From CAZJRB01 sp964547995 (GTDB lineage: Bacteria; Planctomycetota; Planctomycetia; Pirellulales; Thermoguttaceae), in contig CAZJRB010000012.1 in assembly GCA_964547995.1 (NCBI GenBank), positions 1-64,000 on the forward strand: DNA of 64,000 bases. Direction: 5' to 3'. Position numbers and translations under genes: made by a program. Of the stretch, positions 40,582 to 49,655 are shown in pieces; positions within the stretch are counted from its first letter, which is position 1; each line of letters begins with the position of its first letter. A model generated the notes under the pieces. That model saw nothing but the letters and a program-made list of their open reading frames with translations, was not told where the DNA came from and did no database searches.

Positions 40582-42654
40582 CTATTCCTTGGCCGCTTTC
40601 CACGACTTAGCAATCCGTTGAGCCGCAACCGAATCCGAAGTCTGCCGCGCGAGGAATTCCTTCCGAAACTCCACGGCTTTCGTGATCAACTCGGCATCGT
40701 ACATGTCGTCCTTCTCAATCCGCACAATAGTGTCCCAGATCCTTGAGGCCATCTGAAGATGCGTGTCGTCGAGCAATAATGCAACATCAACCCCCAAAGC
40801 ACCCCGACCGCCTGGCTCTACCAACGCCATCAGGTCCCCGGCATGCAGTGGATCCATACACCACCACCCATACTCGTCCATCTGACAGGCAGCTTGCAGT
40901 GTATTGTCCCACGTTGCTAGCAGAATTGCATCTTGCCCCTTATCCGCTCTGTCTCGCATAAATGCGAGTACTTGTGTATCATGACGTACAAGCACCTCTG
41001 GCTTGTTTATTGCTTGCTGATGATACATGTGAGCTAAGTCTTGCTGTGCGACTCGTGTGACACGCGTATCCGCACGGTATCTTCGCACGTTTTCAACCCG
41101 AATGTTGTAATTTCGGAGCATGCGGCGAATCCTTGCTCTAACGTGCTCAACACGTGTCTCAAAGTCCCCAACAGCTTCGAAACCGAACAATTCGAGAAAT
41201 TCCTTGAACGGCGGAAGGGTTTTTCCCTGCGACGCGAGTGCCGCATAGAAGGCAACAAAAGCATTCTCCGAGTAAACCAACTCCTGTGGATCAACCTGAC
41301 AAAAGACATTTGTATATCTTCCAGCATTGACCAAGTGCACAGAACATTCCTCGACGTACACGTCCGGCACCAAGAAGACAACGCGGAGCCCCGCTGCCCG
41401 TTGAAACAGCCAGCGTGCAGCACGTAGATGTCGATTTCCCGCCACATCTCGGTAAAGGCTGTAACAAAGAAGAGGGATTACTACCGTCGGCTCAAGATAA
41501 GTCTTAACTCCTTTCACCCGACCCAACGCGTTAAGGAGTGCACTACGATCGCACGGTACGAGTCGGCGAAAAACGTCACCTGCGACAAGCCGAGTCACAA
41601 CGGGATGCTTCTGCGCTACCGCGTTGATTCTTCCAATGCACTCCTTCACGCTGTCCAGGGGCACGCCAATCTCATGCACCGCAGCTTCGATCGCCTGAAC
41701 CTGAGCGACATAATCCTGACGGAAGTCATTTGCTTCCCGCGCATCCTGGAGAAGCGCAACCTGATAGTCCGCGTAGCGCCTCACCAATCTCCCAAGCAAC
41801 TCCTCGACTCGGGCAACTGCTCCATCAACATCTGCACCCGACGCAAGGAATTCACCAAGGCACGCACGAAGCGAATCGTGATACCCGCCGCGATCGGCTG
41901 TTACAAGGGCTTGAGTCGAATTGTAGTGCTCTGCCATATCAGCGCTCAGTTCGAACCGCCCTTTACTTAACATGATCTCGCCCCCTTGGTGGAGACGATC
42001 AAGTGACGCCCTCAGCCTATTTTCGTCATCGAAATCCATGACTTCTGCACCGGCGATCAGCAAATCCTTAGTCTTCATAGCCCCACGCCTCAATAATGCA
42101 ACCATCAACGCGTGGTCAGCAATTCGGTCACGGAAATCATTCGCGTCATCGGAGAAGAGAATAAACGCATCGGCAACTTCGGTTCGAAGCGACGCGGCGG
42201 TTGTAGACGCCTCGTTGAGTGGCAAACCTACAAACTTAGTGAACCAAAGCAGCCTATCTGTGTCCAGAACTTGTGAGGCCAAGTCTTGCTTGTCAATTTT
42301 GCTGAGGTGAACCTCCTCCTCAGTCAGGGCACGTTGCACAAGTGGATTGAAGACCGCATCCCCGATGCGGCGATTCGTGATATAGACGAAATCGTCGCAC
42401 TCTAGCTTCGCCTTCGCCTTCGTAAGGTCATCCCACAGCTTTGCCTTCCAGTCCCGTTCAACACTACATTGAAAAGCTATACGGTGACATACACGTCCCT
42501 CCGCTGCATAAACCCGAAGATCCCGGCCGCCGTCTGACCACCCATCGGAGATAACTGCCTTGTATCCCCTTTGAAGAATGCTTTGCCGCGCAAACTCACG
42601 AAACTGTAAGAAATCCATCGCTTCGATAAGATTCGCAATCAGTTCAAGCCGCAT
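40582..42654 (-). CDS. Mrr-like/PIN-like two-nuclease fusion protein
   Basis: A 690-residue protein. Residues about 14-110 form a restriction-endonuclease-like domain: FREFARQSILQRGYKAV, then GWSDGGRDLRVY (Asp45) and HRIAFQCSVERDWKAKLWDDL. The usual Q-x-K signature reads Q-C-S, so the catalytic Lys is missing or shifted. The middle 250 residues are helical with a winged-helix look (GAMKTKDLLIAGAEVMDF). From about 385 a PIN-like domain appears: YLEPTVVIPLLCYSL, HLRAARWLFQRA, VFLVPDVYVEECSVHL and late acidic residues in LATWDN. It stands alone and divergent from the second recombinase; base composition is lower in GC than its neighbours. A one-gene defence function is plausible. Confidence 0.65.
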   Translation of the reverse strand: MRLELIANLIEAMDFLQFREFARQSILQRGYKAVISDGWSDGGRDLRVYAAEGRVCHRIAFQCSVERDWKAKLWDDLTKAKAKLECDDFVYITNRRIGDAVFNPLVQRALTEEEVHLSKIDKQDLASQVLDTDRLLWFTKFVGLPLNEASTTAASLRTEVADAFILFSDDANDFRDRIADHALMVALLRRGAMKTKDLLIAGAEVMDFDDENRLRASLDRLHQGGEIMLSKGRFELSADMAEHYNSTQALVTADRGGYHDSLRACLGEFLASGADVDGAVARVEELLGRLVRRYADYQVALLQDAREANDFRQDYVAQVQAIEAAVHEIGVPLDSVKECIGRINAVAQKHPVVTRLVAGDVFRRLVPCDRSALLNALGRVKGVKTYLEPTVVIPLLCYSLYRDVAGNRHLRAARWLFQRAAGLRVVFLVPDVYVEECSVHLVNAGRYTNVFCQVDPQELVYSENAFVAFYAALASQGKTLPPFKEFLELFGFEAVGDFETRVEHVRARIRRMLRNYNIRVENVRRYRADTRVTRVAQQDLAHMYHQQAINKPEVLVRHDTQVLAFMRDRADKGQDAILLATWDNTLQAACQMDEYGWWCMDPLHAGDLMALVEPGGRGALGVDVALLLDDTHLQMASRIWDTIVRIEKDDMYDAELITKAVEFRKEFLARQTSDSVAAQRIAKSWKAAKE

Positions 42655-42909
42655 TGCACACCACCTACTCTAAGATCTGACATAAGCGAAGTACCGTCTC
42701 TTCTCCCCTCTTGCTCTATTTGCTCTATTCCCGCCGTCAATCACAGCACCCATCGCCTCAGAAACGTGCGGAGGCTGCAACAAACCTTCGCTTAGGATAC
42801 GTTCGGAAGCGCCAAGGTTCCCCTCAACTTAGCGGTCGCTCACCCCGTGTCAAGATACCTATCAAACGCACGCCCGCCGACAGCGGTGGCCTTCTTGTCA
42901 CCACCAACG

Positions 42910-42937
42910 ATTTCCGATAATGTGCTTTATCGGAACC
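42910..42937. promoter_or_regulatory. dif-like 11-6-11 recombination site upstream of the second recombinase
   Basis: TTCCGATAA and TTATCGGAA form perfect 9-bp inverted arms around the 6-bp centre TGTGCT. The inner part, ATAA-6 bp beginning TG-TTAT, resembles the core of bacterial dif sites recognised by XerC/XerD. It ends 20 bp before the start codon of the tyrosine recombinase at 42958. It could instead be a transcriptional hairpin or operator. The rest of 42655-42957 shows no gene. Confidence 0.5.
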
Positions 42938-42957
42938 CCCGATTGGGGGAAACGACC

Positions 42958-44025
42958 ATGCCTTCCCCAACGAACAACACGCCCCAGACCCGGCACCTTG
43001 TCAAGCACTCCCCCGTCAGAGCTACGCGGTTGCTTGTCCCCGAGGACCTCTCGACCCCGGATCGGGTCGCCGGCTTCCTGCACGGGCTGCTTGGTGCGTC
43101 CGGGACCGACGAGGTTGCGGCGGCCCTTGTGCCCTGGGTCTGCGACCGGTTGCCGAGCCCTCACAGTCGGCGCGCATACGCCACCGACCTCGCCCAATTC
43201 GTCGCCCACATGCGACAACTGGGCGTGCATCCGCTGGAAGTCGGCGGCGACCATGTCCGCTTATATAAGGAGGCACTCGTCCGGGCAGGCCGGGCCCCGG
43301 CGACAATCGGCCGGCTGCTCTCGGTGATTCGGGGCACCTACCAGCAGTTTGGCAGCAAAGGCCTGGTCGAATGGGATCGCGTCGGCGACATCCAGGCGGT
43401 GGGCTCGCCCCGGGTCAACAAGAACGCCACGCCGGCCCTTTCCGAGTCGGAAGCAAGGCGGCTGCTGCACGCCCCAAACACCCGTACGCTAGCCGGGCTG
43501 CGTGACCATGCGATGCTCTTCACATTCTTCGTCACGGCCTGCCGGTGTAACGCAATCGCCGCCGCCAAGGTCGGGGATCTGGAACGCAGCGACACGAATT
43601 GGTATCTTGTAGTCACAGAAAAAGGCCGAAAACGGCAGCGAAAGGCCCTGCTTGAGGCGGCGGCCCCCCTGCTCGCCTACCTGGACGCCGCCGGCTGCCA
43701 GGACGATCTGACCGGCCCGCTGTTTCGTCCGGTCGCCAGAAACCGGCGGGAGTCCGAAAGACGCCACCTGAGCGGTCGGGCAATCCTGGCTGCGGTGAAG
43801 AAGTACGGCCGCCGGATCGGCCTTGACGTAGATCGCCTCGGGAGGAGGGGAATCGGCGTGCACAGCCTGCGAAAGACCGCCCTTACCAACGCCCTGGAGC
43901 ACGGGGCTCGGTTGGAACAGGTGCAAGCCCTCGCCGGCCACTGCGACGTGCGAACGACCCGCCTCTACTACGAAGAGAACGAGCGCGACGCCGAGGACGC
44001 GGCAAGACATATTCAAATACGGTAG
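42958..44025 (+). CDS. Second tyrosine recombinase (XerC/D-like)
   Basis: A 355-residue protein with an N-terminal SAM-like core-binding domain (SPHSRRAYATDLAQFVAHM, about residues 65-150) and a catalytic domain from about 160. The full set is visible: Arg in VTACRCNAI, Lys in VTEKGRKRQ, GVHSLRKTAL (His and Arg), LAGHCDVRTT (His) and the nucleophile in RLYYEEN. It is a different lineage from the tRNA integrase at 217 and has a dif-like site just upstream, so it may resolve element multimers or mark a second element fused into this one. The start is preceded by GGGGGAAA. Confidence 0.88.
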   Translation: MPSPTNNTPQTRHLVKHSPVRATRLLVPEDLSTPDRVAGFLHGLLGASGTDEVAAALVPWVCDRLPSPHSRRAYATDLAQFVAHMRQLGVHPLEVGGDHVRLYKEALVRAGRAPATIGRLLSVIRGTYQQFGSKGLVEWDRVGDIQAVGSPRVNKNATPALSESEARRLLHAPNTRTLAGLRDHAMLFTFFVTACRCNAIAAAKVGDLERSDTNWYLVVTEKGRKRQRKALLEAAAPLLAYLDAAGCQDDLTGPLFRPVARNRRESERRHLSGRAILAAVKKYGRRIGLDVDRLGRRGIGVHSLRKTALTNALEHGARLEQVQALAGHCDVRTTRLYYEENERDAEDAARHIQIR

Positions 44026-44062
44026 GAGCACGATATCAGCATCAAAGAGGAAACACTCGGAC

Positions 44063-45601
44063 ATGCTACTGGACCTCACTGACAAGCAACGCGCAGAGTT
44101 GGAACAACTCGAATACAACGAGTTGTCGACATTGTATCAACTTGCAAAGAGAGAACACGATCCCATACTTGCCGTTGTCTGGGAGGGTCTGACGTACTAC
44201 AGAAGACGAGTGGTCTACCAACACGCGCTGAGCGAATTGGATCGTGTCCAAGAGGTAAATCAGTTCTATCGCAGGCTCTGCGACATGTTGCTGGAACGAC
44301 GAGTGCAAGACGGCCAGCTAATCACAGTCGACGGTAAAGCATTCACGAGCGTGGTAGCCTACGTCCAGGAGATCGAAGACACCCTTTCAGCCTGGGAGCG
44401 AGATAAGTACGCCTATTGGGTCCGGCACTTCGTGAAGGCCAAGATACTCCCGATCCTCAAAGAAGCAGCCGAAAAGCCAACACCGCCACTTTGGGACGCC
44501 ATTTCTTTGTACCTCAAGAAGAAGCTGGCATTCTTGGCAAGCTCTGCGCTCTGCCTTCTGTCTCTCTTAGTATTGGCCGGCGTGTCCTCTTACGTTTCAG
44601 TTGGCCCGAGTGAGATATTCCTCTGTTTGGCTTTAGTATTCATCGTGGTCGCTGGATTCCTCTTTGTGACGAACTTCCGATCTGACTTTCGAAAGCTGCG
44701 AGTTGCTTGCTGGAAGCAACGCTTTACCCCAAAATTGGACGACCTGAAGGAGAAGACCGAAGAGCACCGGCGTCAAGCCGAACGTAGACCGACAGAGCTG
44801 CTGGAACTCCATGTCGCCGATTTTTTTCAGTTGTTATCCTGGCATCCGGAGGTTACCAAGAAGGTCCTTACGGACGAACAGAAACGCTGCCAACAACGAC
44901 TCGAAAAGGAACTCCCATCGTGCGAAAGAAAACACGACTTGGTCCGAGACATGCTCTTGGTTCACAAACAGCTCTCCGATCAGTTGCCAGAGTGGTTTGA
45001 CGTAGATTATATGCGGCTCGCGTTGGATTACGTTTGCGTACCAGAACATTTCGAATGGCGCCACGACAACAGACTTGCCGAACTTGTTAAGACCGGATTA
45101 CACAAGACCGCTATCCGATGCCAGACGGAAGAGTGTTACGAAAGGGCTCGCCGTTTCATCGAACAGCACTATTCTCCCCACGAATTCAAGCGAGACTTGG
45201 GGAGGGTTTGCTTCCGCAGCAGCATTGACTCCTTCACCGCCGCCCAGGAGGAAATCCAAGAGCATATCACCACACTGGAACCGGACTTCGACGAGCGAGA
45301 GGCCGCTATTAGAGAAGAAAAGGCAGCTATTCGAGATGCGTACCTGGAGTTCAAGAAGCTCCTGCGTCAAAGGTGGCAGCAACTTCGAAGCGACATTTCC
45401 CACTACCGTAACCAGATGAGCGGCAGACTTCCTCCGGAGGAAATCGAGGAAGAGTGTGCCTTTCAGCTAAACGAGTACCAAAAGCAGAACTCACAGGACT
45501 TGGAAGCTTACAAGGACCAGTGGGGAGACCCACCGGACGACCCAGAACTCGACAGCCTGCTTGCCGGAACGGATGAGGAAGAGCCCAGGCAAGGAGCATG
45601 A
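44063..45601 (+). CDS. Coiled-coil membrane protein preceding the VirD4-like ATPase
   Basis: A 512-residue protein with two adjacent membrane helices near the middle (about 158-178 and 183-203), flanked by long charged, helix-forming regions (KRCQQRLEKELPSCERKHDLV; EREAAIREEKAAIRDAYLEF). It ends with an acidic tail. There is no recognised domain. Its stop codon is 1 bp before the start of the VirD4-like ATPase, so it is probably the membrane partner of that ATPase in a DNA-transfer or partition complex. Confidence 0.65.
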   Translation: MLLDLTDKQRAELEQLEYNELSTLYQLAKREHDPILAVVWEGLTYYRRRVVYQHALSELDRVQEVNQFYRRLCDMLLERRVQDGQLITVDGKAFTSVVAYVQEIEDTLSAWERDKYAYWVRHFVKAKILPILKEAAEKPTPPLWDAISLYLKKKLAFLASSALCLLSLLVLAGVSSYVSVGPSEIFLCLALVFIVVAGFLFVTNFRSDFRKLRVACWKQRFTPKLDDLKEKTEEHRRQAERRPTELLELHVADFFQLLSWHPEVTKKVLTDEQKRCQQRLEKELPSCERKHDLVRDMLLVHKQLSDQLPEWFDVDYMRLALDYVCVPEHFEWRHDNRLAELVKTGLHKTAIRCQTEECYERARRFIEQHYSPHEFKRDLGRVCFRSSIDSFTAAQEEIQEHITTLEPDFDEREAAIREEKAAIRDAYLEFKKLLRQRWQQLRSDISHYRNQMSGRLPPEEIEEECAFQLNEYQKQNSQDLEAYKDQWGDPPDDPELDSLLAGTDEEEPRQGA

Positions 45602-45602
45602 A

Positions 45603-47384
45603 ATGTTCTCCATAAACTTGGGCGTTGTCGCCGACTCACCCGACCAACCGCTCACTTATTCGGAAGACGCCTTTTTCGAACACATGATGATCTACGGCGG
45701 CATCGGCCAGGGCAAATCGAAGTTGATGGAACACATTATGCGGCAACTGCTCTATCACCGGCGGGGCTTCTGTCTGATCGACCCGCATGGTGATCTCGCT
45801 GAGGACATTCTCGCATTCATCGCTCGTCATCCAGATTGCGTCAGCCCGCACCTGCGAAACAACCTCTACTATCTCGAACCGGGGCACCCTGATTGGTGCT
45901 TGTCCTACGATCCTTTTCACTTCCAAGGTGAGCCGGACCGTTTTGATGAATGGCTTGAGACGAAGGTCGATGACGTGGCTCGATCCGTCATTCTTATGCA
46001 GAAGGAGAGCGACTTCGCAGGTGCCCGGCTCGCCCGGTGGCTTCCACGCGTACTCACCGGCGTAGGGATGGCTGTGGACGACGAATACACCACCCATCTC
46101 TCCCTGGCGGACGCCCACGTACTCCTCGCTCCTACCACCCAGGAATTCCAGAACGTCTACGATGTCCTTGCAGACCTTCTCGACTTCGAGATTCGCCAGG
46201 ATTTCGAGAACATGACGCAACGAAAGAGCGTGTTCGACGAGACCGAAAGCACCCGCAACCGCCTCAACCGATTTCTCTTTCTAAGAGTCAAAGAGATGCT
46301 CTCCGCACCTACGCCGAGCATCGACTTCGCTCACATTGTTCGCTGCGGTTTCCCCGTCATCGCGAACCTGAAAAAGGCCAACGGCTTTACGCGAGATCAA
46401 GCAAACGCCATTGGCTCTATGCTCATCCGAGAGATCCTTGGTGCCGCCGAGTCACTCCCCCGTGAAGAGCGTGATCTCTACTACCTCTTCGTTGATGAAG
46501 CGAGCCGCTTCGTCGGGGACGACCTGATGCAGGCCTTCCGGGAGGTTAGGAAGTTTGGGCTCGTTCTCTGTCTAGCTGTACAGGATTTGTCAGCTTTGAA
46601 GACCAAGGATTCCGATCTTCGAGCGGCGGCCAATAGCCAGTCGCACGTCAAGGTCAGTTTCCGGCAGGACACCCCGGACGACTGTGAATACCTTGGAAAA
46701 CTGATGGCGTACAAGGCCTTCAACCGGGAGCGAAGAATCGTGGAGGTCGATCGATTTGACGGCTACGAAAAACAAACCACCCGTAGCAAGCAGACAGGTC
46801 GATCCACCACAGATGGCTGGCATACAGGTGGAAGTTCTATGGACCAGGAGGCATCAGTACCCGGCGGTCCTACGCAGACGCGGCACGGCACGGCCGAAAC
46901 CGGCGGACAGAGCGGGTCTACTGCCGAAAGCGAGTCGGAAGCGGAGCAGGAAGTGTATCTGGCGAAGTACCGGACCGAAGAGCGCGACGAAGGGCTCAAA
47001 CACGCTCCTCCGGAACAAGTTGCCGACTGGACCGCACAACTGGGTGAACTTCCCAAACGAGAGGCACTGCTCCAGGTAGCCGAAGAGAAGCCCCAGCGAC
47101 TAGCAACAGCAGATGTAGACGAAGCATGGTCCGAACTACGACCGGCCGCGAGGCAGCAGTTGATCGAAGCAGTCAAGATCGACATCTTCGAGAAACACGC
47201 GTGCTACTTCCGTCGCTCGGAAGTGCAAATCGACCAGGCAACCCGTCTACGGGCTTACCTCGACGCTGCGCGCCGTCGGGAGCGACCAGTGGTCATTGAC
47301 GCAGCGAGTGGCCCGGCTAGCCCCCGCGACCCCCTTGCGAATCTCGATGCAACCGGCGATCCCGAATCACCATTCGACCTTTGA
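45603..47384 (+). CDS. VirD4/TraM-like coupling ATPase, copy 2
   Basis: A 593-residue protein beginning directly with the nucleotide-binding part: MIYGGIGQGKSKLMEHIM (Walker A, near residue 33), FCLIDPHGDLAEDIL, and YYLFVDEASRFVGDDLMQAFREVRKF (Walker B near 297). After about 380 there is a Ser/Thr/Gly-rich low-complexity linker and then a helical C-terminal region. It lacks the 330-residue N-terminal extension of the ATPase at 24264. It is coupled to the upstream membrane protein and followed 8 bp later by a replication-relaxation gene, forming a transfer module. Confidence 0.85.
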   Translation: MFSINLGVVADSPDQPLTYSEDAFFEHMMIYGGIGQGKSKLMEHIMRQLLYHRRGFCLIDPHGDLAEDILAFIARHPDCVSPHLRNNLYYLEPGHPDWCLSYDPFHFQGEPDRFDEWLETKVDDVARSVILMQKESDFAGARLARWLPRVLTGVGMAVDDEYTTHLSLADAHVLLAPTTQEFQNVYDVLADLLDFEIRQDFENMTQRKSVFDETESTRNRLNRFLFLRVKEMLSAPTPSIDFAHIVRCGFPVIANLKKANGFTRDQANAIGSMLIREILGAAESLPREERDLYYLFVDEASRFVGDDLMQAFREVRKFGLVLCLAVQDLSALKTKDSDLRAAANSQSHVKVSFRQDTPDDCEYLGKLMAYKAFNRERRIVEVDRFDGYEKQTTRSKQTGRSTTDGWHTGGSSMDQEASVPGGPTQTRHGTAETGGQSGSTAESESEAEQEVYLAKYRTEERDEGLKHAPPEQVADWTAQLGELPKREALLQVAEEKPQRLATADVDEAWSELRPAARQQLIEAVKIDIFEKHACYFRRSEVQIDQATRLRAYLDAARRRERPVVIDAASGPASPRDPLANLDATGDPESPFDL

Positions 47385-47392
47385 GACGCACC

Positions 47393-48271
47393 ATGCCGAC
47401 CGGCATCCGCTACCAGGAACGCGACAAACTGTTGCTCGCCGAACTTGGCGAACTCGGGCTGCTCGACACGGACACCATCCGCCAGCGGCACTTTCCACAG
47501 GACAACAGCGGGCGAGCCTGCCCGAAGAAACTGGCCCAGTACGAGTCGGTCGGGCTTGTCCAGTCGGCGGCGATCCAGCTTCAGAACAAGGACACCAAGG
47601 TGTGGATGCTGACACCACACGGGGCGGGGGAGGTGGCACGGCTTACCGGTCATGAACCCAGTAGGCCGGGGCGGGCTGATCCCCCGAAACCGTCGAAGCT
47701 CCTCCATCGTCTGGGCATGGTTCGCACCCGGCTGGCCCTCGACGACGCCTTCGTTGCAGCCAGGCTATCCGCCCCCACTTGGCTCATGGAGCAAGATACC
47801 TACCCGGGTGCCAACGTTGGCGACCCTGCCCCCCGGCGGTTCCTTCTCTACGAGAGCTTTGGCCAAGGGTCAACACTGGTGAAGTGCAACCCAGACGCCT
47901 CTTGCTGTGCCCACCTGCCAGGGGGATGGCAACTCGTCGCGTATTTCGAGTACGACCGGTCCACAGAGACGAATGCCCGCGTTGCCGAAAAGCTGCCAGG
48001 CTACGCTACGCTGCTCGCCCAGCGGAGGTACCGGGAGCACTGGCCCCAGGTCGGCGACCGGCACATCGTCCGAATCCTGTTCATTTGCCAGTCGCCAGAG
48101 CGCATTACCAACCTTCGCAAAGCGTTCGATCAGGTCCCCATCCAGCGGTATCTCCGCTTCGCCGTTGAGCGGGATCTCGCCGAGGGCGGCGAGTTGCTGA
48201 CTCGGCTGATCTGGTACGATCATGAAGGTGAGCGACGGGCGATTCTGAAGGCTCCCCCTTCTTCTTCCTGA
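47393..48271 (+). CDS. Replication-relaxation family protein, copy 2
   Basis: A 292-residue protein: winged helix at the start (RDKLLLAELGELGLLDTDTI to KKLAQYESVGLVQSAAI), then the alpha/beta domain with YFEYDRSTETNARVAEKL and HIVRILFICQSPERITNLRKAF. It has the same family layout as the protein at 14281 but is clearly diverged, so the element holds two ATPase/relaxation sets. Start at 47393 (MPTGIRYQERD); an ATG at 47381 is an alternative. It is the last gene of the module begun at 44063. Confidence 0.8.
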   Translation: MPTGIRYQERDKLLLAELGELGLLDTDTIRQRHFPQDNSGRACPKKLAQYESVGLVQSAAIQLQNKDTKVWMLTPHGAGEVARLTGHEPSRPGRADPPKPSKLLHRLGMVRTRLALDDAFVAARLSAPTWLMEQDTYPGANVGDPAPRRFLLYESFGQGSTLVKCNPDASCCAHLPGGWQLVAYFEYDRSTETNARVAEKLPGYATLLAQRRYREHWPQVGDRHIVRILFICQSPERITNLRKAFDQVPIQRYLRFAVERDLAEGGELLTRLIWYDHEGERRAILKAPPSSS

Positions 48272-48393
48272 GGTGACTCCGGCGGCTGGCTCCGCCGAGC
48301 CGTTCGCGACCCGTTCACGGTGCCGTTCCGAGGGCGTTCTAGGGCGAACGGGTTTGGAACGGGTGTGGGCTGTTTCTGTAAGTTCTTTCCCTG

Positions 48394-48602
48394 CCAGCAA
48401 TTGGGGTGTCGGGGGCTTTCGCTCACTTCGTTCACTCACACCCCCGACTCTTCATTCTAGGTGCGTATTTCAGGAGACGCCTCGGGGTCCCTCCGCTTCG
48501 CGTCGGTCCCCTCGGCTCTGTGCGATTTGTTCGGACGGTCCACCGCTCGCTTCCACCCAGAATGAAGAGTCGGGGCTGACGCCCCGACACCCCAATTGCT
48601 GG
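48394..48602. repeat. Nested inverted repeat, MITE-like
   Basis: 48394-48414 pairs perfectly (21 bp) with 48582-48602, and inside that 48442-48463 pairs with 48554-48575 (21 of 22). The whole 209-bp unit would fold into a long two-step hairpin. No gene is seen in 48272-48741. It could be a non-autonomous element, a structured RNA or a strong bidirectional terminator. Confidence 0.65.
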
Positions 48603-48741
48603 GTCTAAGGCGGATGCCGCGTCGGGCCTCCACAGCGTAGCACCGCCAGCAAGGTGCTCCCTTCGGGCTCCACCGTGCTGCCGGTGCTTTGGCCAACCTG
48701 GGCCCTCCGCGGCCCGATTTTGTCCTTTCCCCCACCTTCCC

Positions 48742-48924
48742 ATGTTGTATCGGGTGAAGCTCCAGTACAACGTCTTCGTCGAAGCGGCGAGCAGCCGGGA
48801 CGCCTTCCGCCAAGTCTGCCGGGCACTCCGGGACAACCCGGGTTCCCACATCGCTGGGGTCGAGAACGTCGACGCCCCGAAGGGCAACCCCTCGCTGCTG
48901 AAGCGGCTGATCACGGGCCAATAG
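48742..48924 (+). CDS. Small hypothetical protein, 60 residues
   Basis: MLYRVKLQYNVFVEAASSRD, then AFRQVCRALRDNPGSHIAGVENV: a strand-helix-strand pattern resembling a small ferredoxin-like fold. There is no clear ribosome-binding site, but a rho-independent terminator overlaps its stop, which supports expression. No family recognised. Confidence 0.55.
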   Translation: MLYRVKLQYNVFVEAASSRDAFRQVCRALRDNPGSHIAGVENVDAPKGNPSLLKRLITGQ

Positions 48925-48939
48925 GCCCGTGGTTGTTCT
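48912..48939 (+). terminator. Rho-independent terminator overlapping a stop codon
   Basis: CACGGGCC (48912-48919) pairs with GGCCCGTG (48924-48931) around AATA, followed by GTTGTTCTT. Confidence 0.7.
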
Positions 48940-49315
48940 TCCCCACTCGCCGTCCACGAAGCCCCGCCCTGGCTGTGTGGGCATCGCAGGATTGGGGGAA
49001 GGAACTCCAAGGCGTAGGCCGTGCGTTATGTTCGATGTGGGATGAACGATTTCATCCAAGAGAGGGGGTGTCTGCTCACGACATGGGCATTGTAGCGGCC
49101 CGCTTCCCTAATACCGTCAAGGGATGCTCGCCCGTCGGCGATGGCAACGGTTGCTCTCGCTTTGCTCGGCAACCGGCTCGCCGACACCGGCACTCGCCCG
49201 CCGGCCCCCGGCTCGACACCCTGTGACGGCGGGTTCGGGCCGCTTGGTGAGCGTCGCTCGTCTGCAGCCAGAGCGGCTATCGGATGGGCGGTTTTACTTT
49301 CTTTCCCCCATACGT
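48940..49315. other. Intergenic stretch, 376 bp
   Basis: No convincing gene or RNA seen on either strand. It is GC-rich and presumably contains the promoter for the genes at 49316 and 49656. Confidence 0.45.
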
Positions 49316-49585
49316 ATGGGTGATAATCCCGACGCGGTAAAGTCTCCCGCCGCCGAAAAAGAGGAGACGACATCATCGGCGAAACCGATCCACCGCATTC
49401 AGGTGGGCGAGGTTTCCATCAGCGTGTTCCGGGGCGGTGCTGCCAGGTTGCAGCGTCGCTACCGCAGCCGCGACGGCAAGACAGGCTACGCCGATTCGCT
49501 GCTGCCGGAACACTGGGTCGCGGCCATCGACGCGCTGAAGCAGTGCGTGAAGTGGTACGCGGACCACGTCGCCGAGAACGAGTAA
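49316..49585 (+). CDS. Small hypothetical protein, 89 residues
   Basis: Core residues IHRIQVGEVSISVFRGGAAR, LQRRYRSRDGKTG and HWVAAIDALKQCVKWYADHV give a strand-rich first half and a C-terminal helix. It resembles the small protein at 30572. The N-terminus is charged and flexible. The frame is open upstream, but those residues look like translated intergenic sequence. A strong terminator follows. Confidence 0.6.
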   Translation: MGDNPDAVKSPAAEKEETTSSAKPIHRIQVGEVSISVFRGGAARLQRRYRSRDGKTGYADSLLPEHWVAAIDALKQCVKWYADHVAENE

Positions 49586-49596
49586 GCGGCGACCGA

Positions 49597-49630
49597 GCCC
49601 ACGGCCGGCACTGCCGGCCGTGGGCTTGCA
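49597..49630 (+). terminator. Rho-independent terminator
   Basis: A 14-bp GC-rich stem (49597-49610 with 49612-49625) with almost no loop, followed by a T-rich stretch. It lies 12 bp past the preceding stop. Confidence 0.65.
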
Positions 49631-49655
49631 CTCTGTTTCTTTCCCACTTTGCATT

